Below are positions 29,929 to 39,019 of a DNA stretch of 64,000 nt, piece by piece. Where the stretch lies: NCBI RefSeq assembly GCF_016597725.1, contig NZ_VCGY01000002.1, positions 62,001 through 126,000 of the forward strand. Reading direction: 5' to 3'. This stretch comes from Marinobacter sp. 1-4A (GTDB taxonomy: Bacteria > Pseudomonadota > Gammaproteobacteria > Pseudomonadales > Oleiphilaceae). The translations under genes were made by a program, and so were the position numbers. Numbering within the stretch: position 1 is the first letter of the stretch; each line of letters starts with the position of its first letter. The notes beneath the pieces are model-generated. The model saw only the letters and a program-made list of their open reading frames with translations. It ran no database searches and was not told where the DNA came from.

Positions 29929-29965
29929 GGCGGCTCCAGAACAGCAAAGGAATCTGGCAGCCGCC
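29929..29965 (+). other. Hairpin between nirS and the TonB receptor gene
   Basis: GGCGGCT-CCAGA (29929-29940) pairs with TCTGG-C-AGCCGCC (29953-29965) with one bulged C. A smaller stem AGCAGG/CCTGCT (29902-29919) precedes it. They may end the nirS transcript or fold the leader of the next gene. No T-run is seen. Confidence 0.45.
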
Positions 29966-30039
29966 CGCAACAACCATGCTCCGGCCGCAAGTGTCGATAC
30001 TGTCGAGCGCGTTTTGAACCTGGCATCAGGAATAGCAAG

Positions 30040-32034
30040 TTGAGCTTTATGACCCCTTCTTTCGTCCCGAGTAAGTCTGTACAACCAGCAACCAAAAACC
30101 GTCTGAAATTCTTTTGCATCGCTGCGACTCTGTTGCCGGCCCCCGTTTTGTGGGCGCAAGAGTCCAGTAATCCTCTACCGGTAGATACCGTTAAACTAGA
30201 TACCATTTCGGTTACGGCCACGCTGTCGCCCGTTGACACGCGGTTGGCGCCTGCTTCCGGCTCGGTTATTTCGCGTGAGGAACTGGAAACGCGCAATGCG
30301 GATTCGCTGCGATCCGCCGTTGCCGGTGAGCCCGGAGTTGCCTTTTCGCAGGGTGGTGGAATCGGGCGCAAAACCATTACTTTGCGCGGCATGGACAGCA
30401 AACACGTGCTTACACTTACAGATGGGCGCCGTATTCCGGCCAGTGACGATGTGTTCGGCCACGCTGATTACCAATACGGCTGGGTCCCCATGTCTGCGGT
30501 AGAGCGCATCGAGATCATCCGCGGCCCCATGTCTACGCTCTATGGCTCCGACGCTCTCGGCGGCGTCATCAATACGATTACGCGTAAGCCTGGCGAAGAA
30601 TGGGAAACCAACCTTTTGCTACGCGGTTCAACGCTGGCAAACAGTGAAGGCAACAAAGACAGTGTAAACGGCGGACAGGCCTCAATATACACCTCAGGAC
30701 TGGTTACAGAGCGTTTGGGACTGCGCTTTACAGGCGAAACGTCCCGTCAGGATAGAACGCAGAATCCGGCTGACAACCGTCAGAGTGAACTCGAAGGCAG
30801 CAGAGCCAATCGCGGCAGTGTTGCGGCTTTTCTGGAGCTTACGCCTGAGCAGTCACTGGAACTGCAATTTTCGAGAAGTAACGAAGAACGTGAGTTTGAT
30901 GCAAAAACGACAAGAGGCTCGACTTATTACGAAAGCCGCTATGATTTGGATAGAACCGGGTTCGGTTTGACCTGGAATGGTGAGTTTACTCACTGGGTTA
31001 ATCAGGTGCGGGCTTATCGCAGCAAAGTCGAGGTCAGCAATGAGCGTGGTGCTGGCTCTACAGCTACAGATCCACAAGCGCTTACCGACGAGATTATCGA
31101 TGCCCATACTAGCCGGGCCTTTGATAACCACTGGCTGACTCTGGGTGGCGAAATACGGCGTGAAACGCTTGAAAATACCGGGCTTGAAGGTGGCGAACGC
31201 GACGCTGATCATGCTGCTGTCTTTGTGCAGGATGAGGTCGCGCTGACCGAGCAACTGCTGCTGACAGCAGGACTGCGTTACGACCATCAGGACGACTACG
31301 GGAGCGAGGCGAGCCCGAGAGTTTATCTGGTGTGGGAAGCGGCACCACAGCTTATCGTCAAAGGCGGTTATGGTCGCGGATTCCGGGCGCCAACGTTGAA
31401 ACAAAGCTCACCCACGTATGTAGGGGTGCCTGTAGCCCCCTTCCAGTTTTACGGAAATGGCGATCTTGAGCCGGAAAAAATCGATTCGTACGAATTATCC
31501 GTCAATTGGCAAGGCACAGCGGTGGGCCTGAACGCCACGGTATTTCATAGCGAAGCGAGCGATCTGATTACCAATCGGCCGATAGACCCCGCTAACCAGT
31601 TTGTTCAGCAATTCGTCAACGTTGACGAAGCTCGTCTAACCGGCGTGGAAACCGGATTTTCCTGGAAACTCCACCCCTCCATTATCTGGCAGAACAACTT
31701 CGGATGGCTCAAAACCAAAGACCGGGGCACCGGAGATGAGTTGGAGTACCGGCCACGCAGAACCTTTAACTCGTTTCTGGACTGGCAGGCAACCGCCAGC
31801 CTATCGGCCCGTTTGAACGCAGAGTACACAGGCAGCCAACACCGTGCCGACACCGACGACCTGCCCGCCTACACACTATGGAACGCCAGTGTGGCTAAGG
31901 ATTTTGGCGAAAGTGTCACCATGCGCGCCGGTATTGACAACATCGGGGATGAGCATCTGGCAGACAAGTCACCAAACTTTCGCCATGTTGAAAGGGGCCG
32001 GACGATTTACTTGAGTACCCAGCTAAACTTCTGA
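30040..32034 (+). CDS. TonB-dependent outer-membrane receptor
   Basis: A 664-residue receptor with a signal peptide (cleavage after LWAQ, about 41), a TonB box-like DTISVTAT near 52-59, and a plug domain (RKTITLRGMDSKHVLTLTDGRR, VERIEIIRGPMSTLYGSDALGGVINTIT). A 22-stranded barrel follows, ending in LSTQLNF with the terminal Phe expected for outer-membrane insertion. The length fits siderophore, haem or cobalamin-type receptors; the ligand is not evident. The start is TTG 30040 (AGGA eight bases upstream) or ATG 30049. It converges on its own TonB-ExbBD operon with no gap, suggesting one uptake system. Confidence 0.92.
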   Translation: MSFMTPSFVPSKSVQPATKNRLKFFCIAATLLPAPVLWAQESSNPLPVDTVKLDTISVTATLSPVDTRLAPASGSVISREELETRNADSLRSAVAGEPGVAFSQGGGIGRKTITLRGMDSKHVLTLTDGRRIPASDDVFGHADYQYGWVPMSAVERIEIIRGPMSTLYGSDALGGVINTITRKPGEEWETNLLLRGSTLANSEGNKDSVNGGQASIYTSGLVTERLGLRFTGETSRQDRTQNPADNRQSELEGSRANRGSVAAFLELTPEQSLELQFSRSNEEREFDAKTTRGSTYYESRYDLDRTGFGLTWNGEFTHWVNQVRAYRSKVEVSNERGAGSTATDPQALTDEIIDAHTSRAFDNHWLTLGGEIRRETLENTGLEGGERDADHAAVFVQDEVALTEQLLLTAGLRYDHQDDYGSEASPRVYLVWEAAPQLIVKGGYGRGFRAPTLKQSSPTYVGVPVAPFQFYGNGDLEPEKIDSYELSVNWQGTAVGLNATVFHSEASDLITNRPIDPANQFVQQFVNVDEARLTGVETGFSWKLHPSIIWQNNFGWLKTKDRGTGDELEYRPRRTFNSFLDWQATASLSARLNAEYTGSQHRADTDDLPAYTLWNASVAKDFGESVTMRAGIDNIGDEHLADKSPNFRHVERGRTIYLSTQLNF

Positions 32035-32850
32035 TTACCGTAGTTTGAATTCAACTGGAATGGTCATGCGAACCTCCTGTCCCGGTAAATCCCTCGGGAA
32101 CTGGGGCAGAGGTTCGGCCCGCTTCAGCATTTCCTCGACCGCGCGGTTCAATTCACGGTGCTCTGATAGCTCGATTATTTCAGACGCCTTGATACTGCCG
32201 TCACGGGCAACAACAAAGCTCAGAGTGATCACAGCTTCATGCCGCATGCGTCTGGCGCGCATGGGGTAGTGTTTATGGCGTACGAGGTGCGCTGTCACTT
32301 CTGAATACCATAATCTGCGCGCACTTGCCGCTGCGGCCCCAACCTCCACGGCATTACCACTTGCGCTGCCACCTCCAGAACTCGCACCCTCGCGGCCCGA
32401 GATCTCGCCCCCTTCAGTGCCGGGGTTTGCTGGGCTGGCCTCGGTATCTATCGGCTTCTCTGAAGGCTCGGTTGAGGTTTGCGCAGGCTTTGGCTTTGGC
32501 TCACGTATGGGTTTTGGCTCACGTATGGGTTTTGGCTCTGGCTTAACCTGTACTTCAGCTTTCTGTACCACGTCAGGCTCTGGTAAGGGTTCTGGTTCTG
32601 GTGCGGGGTCTGGCTCGACTTCGGAGACTTCCTCGGCCGGTGGTGTCACAACCGTTTGCGGTTCGCTAACTTCTCCACTGGCCCGAGTTCCACCACCCAA
32701 CTCCCCCAATAGGCCAAGCTCTACCTCAACGCCGTACTGGCCAGACAACTCCGCACCTTGATCGAGCTCCTGCGCCAACATCGAAAACACCAATGCGTGC
32801 AACGCCACAGCGGTCACAGAGGCCGCTGCCCAATGTCGGCGACGAATCAT
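32035..32850 (-). CDS. TonB energy-transducing protein
   Basis: A 271-residue TonB. It has an N-terminal signal anchor (ASVTAVALHALVFSML), a long Pro/Glu/Lys-rich periplasmic spacer (about 75-130, with EPKPIR repeats) and a C-terminal TonB domain (HKHYPMRARRMRHEAVITLSFVVARDGSIK). It spans the periplasm to energise the outer-membrane receptor. Its ATG overlaps the upstream exbD stop (ATGA), so it is translationally coupled. The stop at 32035 abuts the receptor stop. Confidence 0.93.
   Translation of the reverse strand: MIRRRHWAAASVTAVALHALVFSMLAQELDQGAELSGQYGVEVELGLLGELGGGTRASGEVSEPQTVVTPPAEEVSEVEPDPAPEPEPLPEPDVVQKAEVQVKPEPKPIREPKPIREPKPKPAQTSTEPSEKPIDTEASPANPGTEGGEISGREGASSGGGSASGNAVEVGAAAASARRLWYSEVTAHLVRHKHYPMRARRMRHEAVITLSFVVARDGSIKASEIIELSEHRELNRAVEEMLKRAEPLPQFPRDLPGQEVRMTIPVEFKLR
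32495..32538. repeat. 18-bp tandem repeat inside tonB
   Basis: Two exact 18-base units (32495-32512 and 32513-32530) and a partial third encode the EPKPIR repeats of the TonB spacer. Copy-number change would alter spacer length in steps of six residues. Confidence 0.85.
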
Positions 32851-33272
32851 GGCACCACACTTTCTTGGGTCAACAGCGATACCTTGAGCACTCCCGCACT
32901 GCGGACACGACTCAAAACTGCCTTTAACTCTTCAACCGGCAGAAGTGCATCCACCTTGATTTGAATCCGAAATCGGTTCGGATCATGAGCCCGCACCAGC
33001 CTCTCCTGCAGTAACGTGACGAGTGCATCATCACCAATCTGTTCCGAGTCCACATAAACATCCCCTACAACACTAACCAGTAGGACCAAATCAGCTTCTG
33101 TTTGGGGAGTTTGAGCTGAAGACCGCAGTGCTTCCACTGGCACCACATCACTCACGGCTATACGCCCTGCGATCATAAAAAATATGAGCAGAAGAAAGAT
33201 AATATTGATCAGCGGCACCAGATTGTCATTAACACTGAAGCCACGCCGTTCTGTCGGCGGAGAAATTCTCAT
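32847..33272 (-). CDS. exbD: ExbD-family proton-channel subunit (second copy)
   Basis: A 141-residue ExbD/TolR-type protein. Its single helix starts with the protonatable Asn/Asp-type segment VPLINIIFLLLIFFMIAG, in which the usual Asp of ExbD (LIDVVF) is Asn here. The periplasmic domain ends PVEELKAVLSRVRSAG. In the Asp-free form this copy may be structural, leaving the Asp-bearing neighbour to conduct protons. It lies between the first exbD and tonB. Confidence 0.88.
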   Translation of the reverse strand: MRISPPTERRGFSVNDNLVPLINIIFLLLIFFMIAGRIAVSDVVPVEALRSSAQTPQTEADLVLLVSVVGDVYVDSEQIGDDALVTLLQERLVRAHDPNRFRIQIKVDALLPVEELKAVLSRVRSAGVLKVSLLTQESVVP

Positions 33273-33295
33273 AACCTATTTCCGGTGTGCTCAGT

Positions 33296-33691
33296 TCAAC
33301 GCACAATGCCCGCCAAGGATACCCGCTCGGCGCCAGCTTGCTTCAACCGATCAGCAAGCGTAATCATTGCTTGCGCGGTAAGGCCGTCACGAGCGTCGAT
33401 AGCAAACACTGTGTTTGGATTTTCCGCCACCAACTGTTGCAGGTTCAAAGCGTCTGCTGCATAAAGCTGGTCTGCAACACGAATGTCGCCGAGGGAGCTG
33501 ACAAGTTGAATTTCAAGTAAAGCCTGCTGCTCAACATCATTGGCTTGCCCTGACGCTGTCACATTCAATTCCCGCCATTGCGTAAACGTAGATGACAGCA
33601 AAAAGAACAACAACAGTATGAAAACCACATCGATCAGCGGCGTAAGATTTACCTGACCCGCCTTGCGGCGCTTACCAGCGTCAAGCTGCAT
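33296..33691 (-). CDS. exbD: ExbD-family proton-channel subunit (first copy)
   Basis: A 131-residue ExbD. The helix VNLTPLIDVVFILLLFFLLSS carries the conserved Asp that couples proton flow, followed by a periplasmic domain. ATG 33691 is preferred over GTG 33706 because GGAG sits six bases upstream. It overlaps the exbB stop by 11 bases. A second exbD follows after 23 bases; paired ExbDs occur in other proteobacterial TonB systems. Confidence 0.9.
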   Translation of the reverse strand: MQLDAGKRRKAGQVNLTPLIDVVFILLLFFLLSSTFTQWRELNVTASGQANDVEQQALLEIQLVSSLGDIRVADQLYAADALNLQQLVAENPNTVFAIDARDGLTAQAMITLADRLKQAGAERVSLAGIVR

Positions 33692-34385
33692 TACGATCTC
33701 CGGCACCGGCCGCGGTTTTAGGCCAACTACCGCTTGCGGGCATCGGGCTGGTAAAAACTCGCGTCACCGAATCACTCATCAGGGCGGCAACCCGCTCTGT
33801 TTTGCGCTCCAACCAGGCATGCGCCGCAACCACAGGAATAGCAACCGCCATACCAACCGCAGTGGTCAGCAGCGCCTGCCAAATGCCGCCGGACAACACA
33901 CTGGGGTCAACCTGACTGCCTGCCGCTTCCATTTGCTGGAACGCGACGATCATGCCCATTACCGTACCCAGAAGACCTAGCAGTGGGCTCAACGCGCCAA
34001 TCAACTCCAGAGGACGGAAAAAGCTGCGCAGATCGTTCAGTCGCGCACTGGCTATGCGCTCTACTTCCTCGCGTAAAAGCAGATCATTCACTTTATCCAT
34101 CCGCCCCACCATCGCGCACTTAACGACAGCGGCTACCGGATGGGCGTCGTCCAATTGGTCCACAGCGTCGCGGCCCTTGCCAGCGCGCCATTGTTCCAGC
34201 GCACCACTTACCACCTTGGACGACTCCGCACGAAGCATCACCAACTGCCATACTTTTACCAACACGATGGTCAAGGCGATCAGAGAAAAAACACAGAGAA
34301 TCCAGACCACCGGACCACCCGTTATCAACAGACCCTGAATGTCGGCCATCACGCCAGCTTCCTCAGTAACGATGTCGGGATTCAT
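33681..34385 (-). CDS. exbB: ExbB-family (MotA/TolQ/ExbB) proton-channel protein
   Basis: A 234-residue inner-membrane protein with three helices: one near 24-46, and a pair in the MotA/TolQ/ExbB domain (LELIGALSPLLGLLGTVMGMI and GIWQALLTTAVGMAVAIPVVAAHAW). It forms the pentameric channel around ExbD. It is the first gene of the exbB-exbD-exbD-tonB operon and diverges from the Crp/Fnr-family gene across 222 bases. Confidence 0.92.
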   Translation of the reverse strand: MNPDIVTEEAGVMADIQGLLITGGPVVWILCVFSLIALTIVLVKVWQLVMLRAESSKVVSGALEQWRAGKGRDAVDQLDDAHPVAAVVKCAMVGRMDKVNDLLLREEVERIASARLNDLRSFFRPLELIGALSPLLGLLGTVMGMIVAFQQMEAAGSQVDPSVLSGGIWQALLTTAVGMAVAIPVVAAHAWLERKTERVAALMSDSVTRVFTSPMPASGSWPKTAAGAGDRNAA

Positions 34386-34536
34386 TGTAAATTCTTCCCT
34401 AGCGGTTAAGTTTCAATAAATTATGATTGTTCAAATTACGTATAACAACTGCGGGCGCTTCAAGAGTGCTGATCGTAACCGCCTAATTAGAGCTCGCCAT
34501 TCGTTACTTCTATATCGAGTGAATGAAAAAGCCTTA

Positions 34537-34579
34537 ATGATTTAAGTCATTTCCTGTAGCCTCTCTCTGTTAGGATAAT
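34537..34579 (+). promoter_or_regulatory. Candidate Fnr-type box and -10 of the Crp/Fnr-family gene
   Basis: ATGAT-TTAA-GTCAT (34537-34550) is a perfect dyad outside its centre and matches the Fnr consensus at eight of ten positions. GATAAT (34574-34579) is one base from the class II -10 position. Autoregulation by the downstream product is also possible. Confidence 0.58.
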
Positions 34580-34607
34580 TGACACATATTCCAATGGCGA
34601 CTACGCA

Positions 34608-35309
34608 ATGACCCGCACCTTCAAAACCGACGTGGCTTCATCTCCGTGCATGCTCGGGGAGAAAAACCCAGACATCATCCCCCATGAGTCGGCACCACAA
34701 TCGGTAGCCCTTCTCAACGGGCTCAGCCGCGTGTTCGGAATAAGACTCAGCGAAAAACAGGACACGCCTGACACCCGGTTTTTAAGCGACCTAACACGAC
34801 TGTTTCACCAACGCCGGGTCGACGCAGAAGCGCAAATGGAAATGCATGACACGCCTTGGGCCAACGTATACCTTATTCAGTACGGTATTATGCGCCTGTT
34901 CCGGGAAGCGCCAAGCGGCAAGGTAGCTGTGCACCATTTCTTTACCGAAGGCGATATGGTGTGGCCGGTATTTGGTCGCAGCCGCACAGTTCGCAACACT
35001 CTCTGCCTTACAGCAGTAACCCCCGCCACAGTCTGGGTTGCAGACTTCGCCGCTTTCCGGGCCGCTATTCACGCTCATGGCGAAGGTCTCTGGCCTCAGT
35101 TTGCCATGGCCCTGACCGAAGAACTGGCAGAACTGACCAGCATGCGGGAGTTTCGTAAGCACACCATGTCGGCTAAAGAGCGCTATAAGTTGCTGCTCGA
35201 AGAATACCCGGAGCTAGTAAAGCGCGTGCCGGACAACCAGCTTGCATCATGGCTCGGCGTTGTGCCTGCAACATTCTCCAGGCTCAAAACAGGTGCGATA
35301 AAGGGATAA
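34608..35309 (+). CDS. Crp/Fnr-family transcriptional regulator without Fe-S cysteines
   Basis: A 233-residue regulator with a cyclic-nucleotide-binding-type beta barrel (about 60-150, VYLIQYGIMRLFREAPSGKVAVHHFFTEGD) and a short C-terminal helix-turn-helix (VPDNQLASWLGVVPATFSRLK). The N-terminal Cys cluster of Fnr/Anr is absent, so it is not an oxygen sensor of that type. The recognition helix has ATFSR where Fnr and Dnr have ETxSR. It could be a divergent Dnr-like NO regulator or a regulator of the neighbouring TonB system; position does not decide. Confidence 0.8.
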   Translation: MTRTFKTDVASSPCMLGEKNPDIIPHESAPQSVALLNGLSRVFGIRLSEKQDTPDTRFLSDLTRLFHQRRVDAEAQMEMHDTPWANVYLIQYGIMRLFREAPSGKVAVHHFFTEGDMVWPVFGRSRTVRNTLCLTAVTPATVWVADFAAFRAAIHAHGEGLWPQFAMALTEELAELTSMREFRKHTMSAKERYKLLLEEYPELVKRVPDNQLASWLGVVPATFSRLKTGAIKG

Positions 35310-35443
35310 CAACACCACAACTACTCTCCCGAATGCCCACGCAGACTTGGCTTGGGAGGGTACTTATAGCGCAACAGAAGGGCGGGTTTAGTTTTAACCT
35401 TGTTAACGGGCTAGTTAGTATGCGGCTGCTGTAAAGCAAATAG

Positions 35444-35479
35444 GCGCAGAGACTGACTATTGACAATCTCTGCGCTTTT
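35444..35479 (+). terminator. Rho-independent terminator after the Crp/Fnr gene
   Basis: GCGCAGAGA (35444-35452) and TCTCTGCGC (35467-35475) form a perfect 9-bp stem followed by TTTT. It separates the plus-strand regulator from the convergent dctP gene. Confidence 0.75.
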
Positions 35480-35505
35480 GCAACTTCTAATTCAAACGGT
35501 GAGTC

Positions 35506-36657
35506 TCACTGTCCGTAGGTGTCCACATTAACCTTAGAGTACACCTCATCCCAATAAACCTGCGTTAGCTCTTCGCTGTTATCTACTCCTTTCACAAGTT
35601 CTACCCATTTAGTCAGCAACGTGCGAAATGACTCAACCAGTGGTGCTGACGATGTCAGGTTATGGGTCTCAGCATACTTGGCAGCGACAGCCTTGATATC
35701 CTGCTCGATGAAATCACGGGTTACTTTCACTAGACCAGCATCAGGCTCGTGGATTTTAATTCCTTGCTCTTCAGCTGTTTTCATGTTTGTGATTGCTGCC
35801 TGAGCATAACCCCAGCTCAGAGCACTGGCATGCGCCGCAGAAGCGTGGAGCATCGTGCTACGCTCGTTGGGTGTTAGGCTTTTCCATACGTCCAAATTGA
35901 TATTATTGGCAAGCCCCGAGAAGACACCGCCAGGCATATTGGGAGTCATGTCAGAAGTAACTTCCATCAACTTCACGATGGTTAGTTCAGGCGCGGAGTG
36001 CACACTGCAATCCACAACACCCTGACTTAGAGCTTCGTATGTTTCGTGCTGAGGGATAGACACAGGAGTTGCCCCAACTACATTGGCCCAGCGTGCCCAT
36101 TGGGCTCCGCCTATGCGCAGACGTTTACCTTTAATTTCTTCCAACGTTCTAACTGGCTTGTTGCAGATTAGGAAGTATGACGAGGTCCCACCCCCTCCCA
36201 GAAACAGTTGATTCTGTTGCTCGTATTCGTTTACACAGCTTGGGCAATTAAAGAAAACATATTCAGCCATGGCACCGGCAAAGGCCAAACCTACCTTTTC
36301 CGTGGGCGCGCCAGTCATTTCAATGAGCATTGTGAGTTCAGTGGCGAGATTCGTGCTTGGAAACTCAGACGGGAAGTAAGGCGTCAAGACCAGGCCACTG
36401 TCGGCCATACCGTCTCGAATTCCTGGCGGAATCTCGCTGAAGCTCAGTAGCGACTGCGCATACACTTTTGCAGTCAGATCACCGCCGGAGTGATCTTCAA
36501 CATCATTCGCAAAAACCTCCGCGGCCTTAGCACCTATAGAGCCGGTGGAATAGCCAGTTGCATAGCTCAACTGCTTTGCTTCAACAGCGCCGCTCATAGC
36601 GATACCTGCCAGAATTGCAGGAAGCACTCCACGTCTAAGCATGTTAGGACAGTTCAT
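35506..36657 (-). CDS. TRAP transporter periplasmic solute-binding protein (DctP type)
   Basis: A 383-residue DctP-family protein with a signal peptide (cleavage near AVEAKQ, about 27). The TRAP signature VRTLEEIKGKRLRIGGAQWARWANVVGATPVSIP includes the Arg that binds a substrate carboxylate. A Cys pair (FFNCPSC) is unusual for the family. The membrane subunits dctQM are 5.4 kb away beyond aacS and the LuxR gene. GGAGAATAACA precedes the ATG. It diverges from the acetoacetyl-CoA synthetase gene, sharing a region with two copies of a 20-bp dyad. Confidence 0.92.
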   Translation of the reverse strand: MNCPNMLRRGVLPAILAGIAMSGAVEAKQLSYATGYSTGSIGAKAAEVFANDVEDHSGGDLTAKVYAQSLLSFSEIPPGIRDGMADSGLVLTPYFPSEFPSTNLATELTMLIEMTGAPTEKVGLAFAGAMAEYVFFNCPSCVNEYEQQNQLFLGGGGTSSYFLICNKPVRTLEEIKGKRLRIGGAQWARWANVVGATPVSIPQHETYEALSQGVVDCSVHSAPELTIVKLMEVTSDMTPNMPGGVFSGLANNINLDVWKSLTPNERSTMLHASAAHASALSWGYAQAAITNMKTAEEQGIKIHEPDAGLVKVTRDFIEQDIKAVAAKYAETHNLTSSAPLVESFRTLLTKWVELVKGVDNSEELTQVYWDEVYSKVNVDTYGQ

Positions 36658-36975
36658 TGTTATTCTCCTGTATACGTTCAGTTTTTTATAGTCAGGTGCA
36701 TAAGTGCGCCCGCCTTAATCATCAAGAGTTCGCACCGGCCGTAACATGTTGAAAGCAAATCACACTCTTCGACATCGTCGGAAGCGACGAATCTTTCGCT
36801 AGCGCAACCCCACATCTCAACCAAGCCTCTTATTTAGCCAGCAAAAGTAGACTGTGTTTTTCGTCGGTTCAGACGATGTCTGTTGCACGGTCATAGAATC
36901 ATTATGAATAGGGGTTCCAAGGAGCGAGCTGTGCGCAACTCCCCATCAACAACAAAATATGCTAGAGGTTCTAAA
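36658..36975. promoter_or_regulatory. Divergent dctP/aacS control region with two dyad operators
   Basis: This 318-base gap has no gene. It carries two copies of a 20-bp dyad, TTCGTCG-N4-(C/A)-GACGATGT: one at 36772-36791 on the minus strand, facing dctP, and one at 36860-36879 on the plus strand, facing aacS. A third copy lies in the luxR/dctQ gap. The sites are 115 and 97 bases from their genes' starts, suitable for activation from upstream. Confidence 0.72.
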
Positions 36976-38952
36976 ATGACAGCAGTCACTCCCAAACCGC
37001 TGTGGCAGCCAAGCCAGACACGCATCGAGCAGAGTCAAATCAAAGGTTTCATGGACTGGCTGGGCGAGAAAAAATCGCTGCACTTCAGTGATTACAATTC
37101 CCTTTGGGAATGGTCAGTAGAGTCACTCGAGGACTTTTGGGCAGCGTTCTGGGAATTTTATGATATTCAATCGACCACCCCCTACCGAAGCGTTCTGAGC
37201 AGTCACGAAATGCCGGGTGCTGCATGGTTTGAAGGCGCACGGCTAAATTTCGCGGAGCAGGTTTTTCGTTTTCACCATGACAATTCCGATCATGCAGCGA
37301 TAGTCTCTCGTTCAGAAATACGCCCGACCGAAACCATCTCCTGGGCCGAAATGCGCAGCCAGATCGCATCCGTTGCCTTTACTTTAAGGCAAATGGGGGT
37401 TGAGCCAGGCGACCGGGTTGTTGCCTACCTCCCCAATATTGCTGAAGCCGTTATCGCGTTTTATGCTTGCGCAAGCATCGGTGCAATCTGGTCAAGCTGC
37501 TCCCCCGATATGGGGGTGCGCAGCGTAACAGATCGTTTTCGCCAGATTGACCCAAAAGTCTTGCTGGCCGTAGACGGCTACAAGTACGGTGGAAAGGAAT
37601 TCAATAGGCTTGAGGTTCTGAAGAACCTTAAAATCGAACTGCCTACGTTGGAGAACGTAATTCTCCTGCCCTATCTCAATCCAGAAGCCCGCCTTGAGAA
37701 CGCAACCTTATGGGACGACTTATTGGGGCATGATGTCCCAATGAACTTTGAGCACCTGCCCTTCGACCATCCACTATGGATAGTCTATTCATCAGGAACT
37801 ACAGGGATGCCCAAGCCCATTGTTCATGGTCACGGGGGCGCCTTGCTTGAAGGCATGCTCGGCCACGGGCTCCACTTGGATTTGGGCAAACAGGATCGCT
37901 ACATGTGGTTCTCAACCACTGGCTGGATTATGTGGAACTGTCAGATCAGCGGCCTTTTGGTTGGAGCGACTATCTGCCTGTTTGATGGTAATCCGGGATA
38001 TCCCGATTTGGGGACTCTTTGGAGATACGCCGAAGAAGCCGAGGTTACCTTTTTTGGAGCTGGCGCAGCATATTATCTAAGCTGCCTGAAAGCCGGTGTT
38101 GAGCTCGGCGATATTGCGGACCTCAAGCAAATCCGCTCCATTGGCTCAACTGGCTCTCCATTACCCGAACAAGGATACAAATGGATTAACGAGCAGTTTG
38201 AAGACGTACTGATTGCTCCCATCAGCGGAGGCACAGACGTCGCTGCATTTTATGTAGGCTCCTGTCCGATCATGCCACTTTATGAAGGTGAAATGCAGTG
38301 TCGTACATTAGGCACAGCTGTTTACGCTATGGATGACAACGGAGAGATCATAGAAAATGAAGTTGGCGAGCTTGTTGTCACTAAACCGATGCCATCCATG
38401 CCCCTGTATTTTTGGGGAGATGTCGATGGGCATCGCTATCACGAAAGCTATTTTGACGTATTCCCGAAGGTGTGGAGACATGGAGACTGGATTCGGATAA
38501 CTCCCCGTGGTGGGGCAGTCATTTACGGCAGGTCAGATACCACGATCAATCGTCAGGGTATTCGAATGGGCACCAGCGAAATATATCGCGTTGTAGAGGA
38601 AGCTCCGGAAGTTGTGGACAGTCTAGTGGTAGATTTGGAATATCTGGGACGCGATCCGTACATGCCGTTGTTCGTGGTGCTTCGAGAAGGCATGGAGTTA
38701 ACGAGCGCGCTTGACCAGCGTATTCGTAACGCCATACGCACCAACCTTTCAGCTCGACATGTACCAAATGACATAATCGACGTGACTGAAATACCTCGGA
38801 CTTTGACGGGTAAGAAAATGGAACTGCCGGTTAAAAAGGTATTGCAGGGAGCTCCAGTGGATAGCGTTGCTAACCCCGATGCCATGGCTAACCCGGATAG
38901 TCTTTATTATTTTGCCGAGTTTGCGAAACAGAAAAAGACTGCCATTGCATAG
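36976..38952 (+). CDS. aacS: Acetoacetyl-CoA synthetase
   Basis: A 658-residue member of the ANL adenylating family, of the AACS type. It begins with the family's N-terminal WQPSQTRIEQSQIKGFMDWL region. The ATP loop is VYSSGTTGMPKPIVHGHGG (about 270-288), followed by WFSTTGWIMWNCQISGLL, and the C-terminal Lys is in LTGKKMELPVKK (about 612). It converts acetoacetate, ATP and CoA to acetoacetyl-CoA. ATG 36976 with AGAGG upstream is preferred to the earlier in-frame start 36883, which lacks family sequence. It is divergent from dctP, and the neighbourhood suggests use of an imported 3-oxo acid or ketone body. Confidence 0.9.
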   Translation: MTAVTPKPLWQPSQTRIEQSQIKGFMDWLGEKKSLHFSDYNSLWEWSVESLEDFWAAFWEFYDIQSTTPYRSVLSSHEMPGAAWFEGARLNFAEQVFRFHHDNSDHAAIVSRSEIRPTETISWAEMRSQIASVAFTLRQMGVEPGDRVVAYLPNIAEAVIAFYACASIGAIWSSCSPDMGVRSVTDRFRQIDPKVLLAVDGYKYGGKEFNRLEVLKNLKIELPTLENVILLPYLNPEARLENATLWDDLLGHDVPMNFEHLPFDHPLWIVYSSGTTGMPKPIVHGHGGALLEGMLGHGLHLDLGKQDRYMWFSTTGWIMWNCQISGLLVGATICLFDGNPGYPDLGTLWRYAEEAEVTFFGAGAAYYLSCLKAGVELGDIADLKQIRSIGSTGSPLPEQGYKWINEQFEDVLIAPISGGTDVAAFYVGSCPIMPLYEGEMQCRTLGTAVYAMDDNGEIIENEVGELVVTKPMPSMPLYFWGDVDGHRYHESYFDVFPKVWRHGDWIRITPRGGAVIYGRSDTTINRQGIRMGTSEIYRVVEEAPEVVDSLVVDLEYLGRDPYMPLFVVLREGMELTSALDQRIRNAIRTNLSARHVPNDIIDVTEIPRTLTGKKMELPVKKVLQGAPVDSVANPDAMANPDSLYYFAEFAKQKKTAIA

Positions 38953-38963
38953 AGAGTCCGCCT

Positions 38964-39005
38964 CAGGGTGCCGCAGGTTCTTGATTTAGAGCCTGCGGCT
39001 CCCTG
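38964..39005. terminator. Long hairpin between convergent aacS and luxR-type genes
   Basis: CAGGG-T-GCCGCAGG (38964-38977) pairs with CCTGCGGC-T-CCCTG (38992-39005), with one T-T mismatch and a 14-base loop. It can terminate both strands. Confidence 0.55.
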
Positions 39006-39019
39006 TAAGTGACACATGT

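Noticed and set aside
32417..32761. Gly/Ser-rich plus-strand frame opposite tonB
   Set aside because: It is the antisense of the Pro/Glu-rich TonB spacer, produced by the repeat composition.
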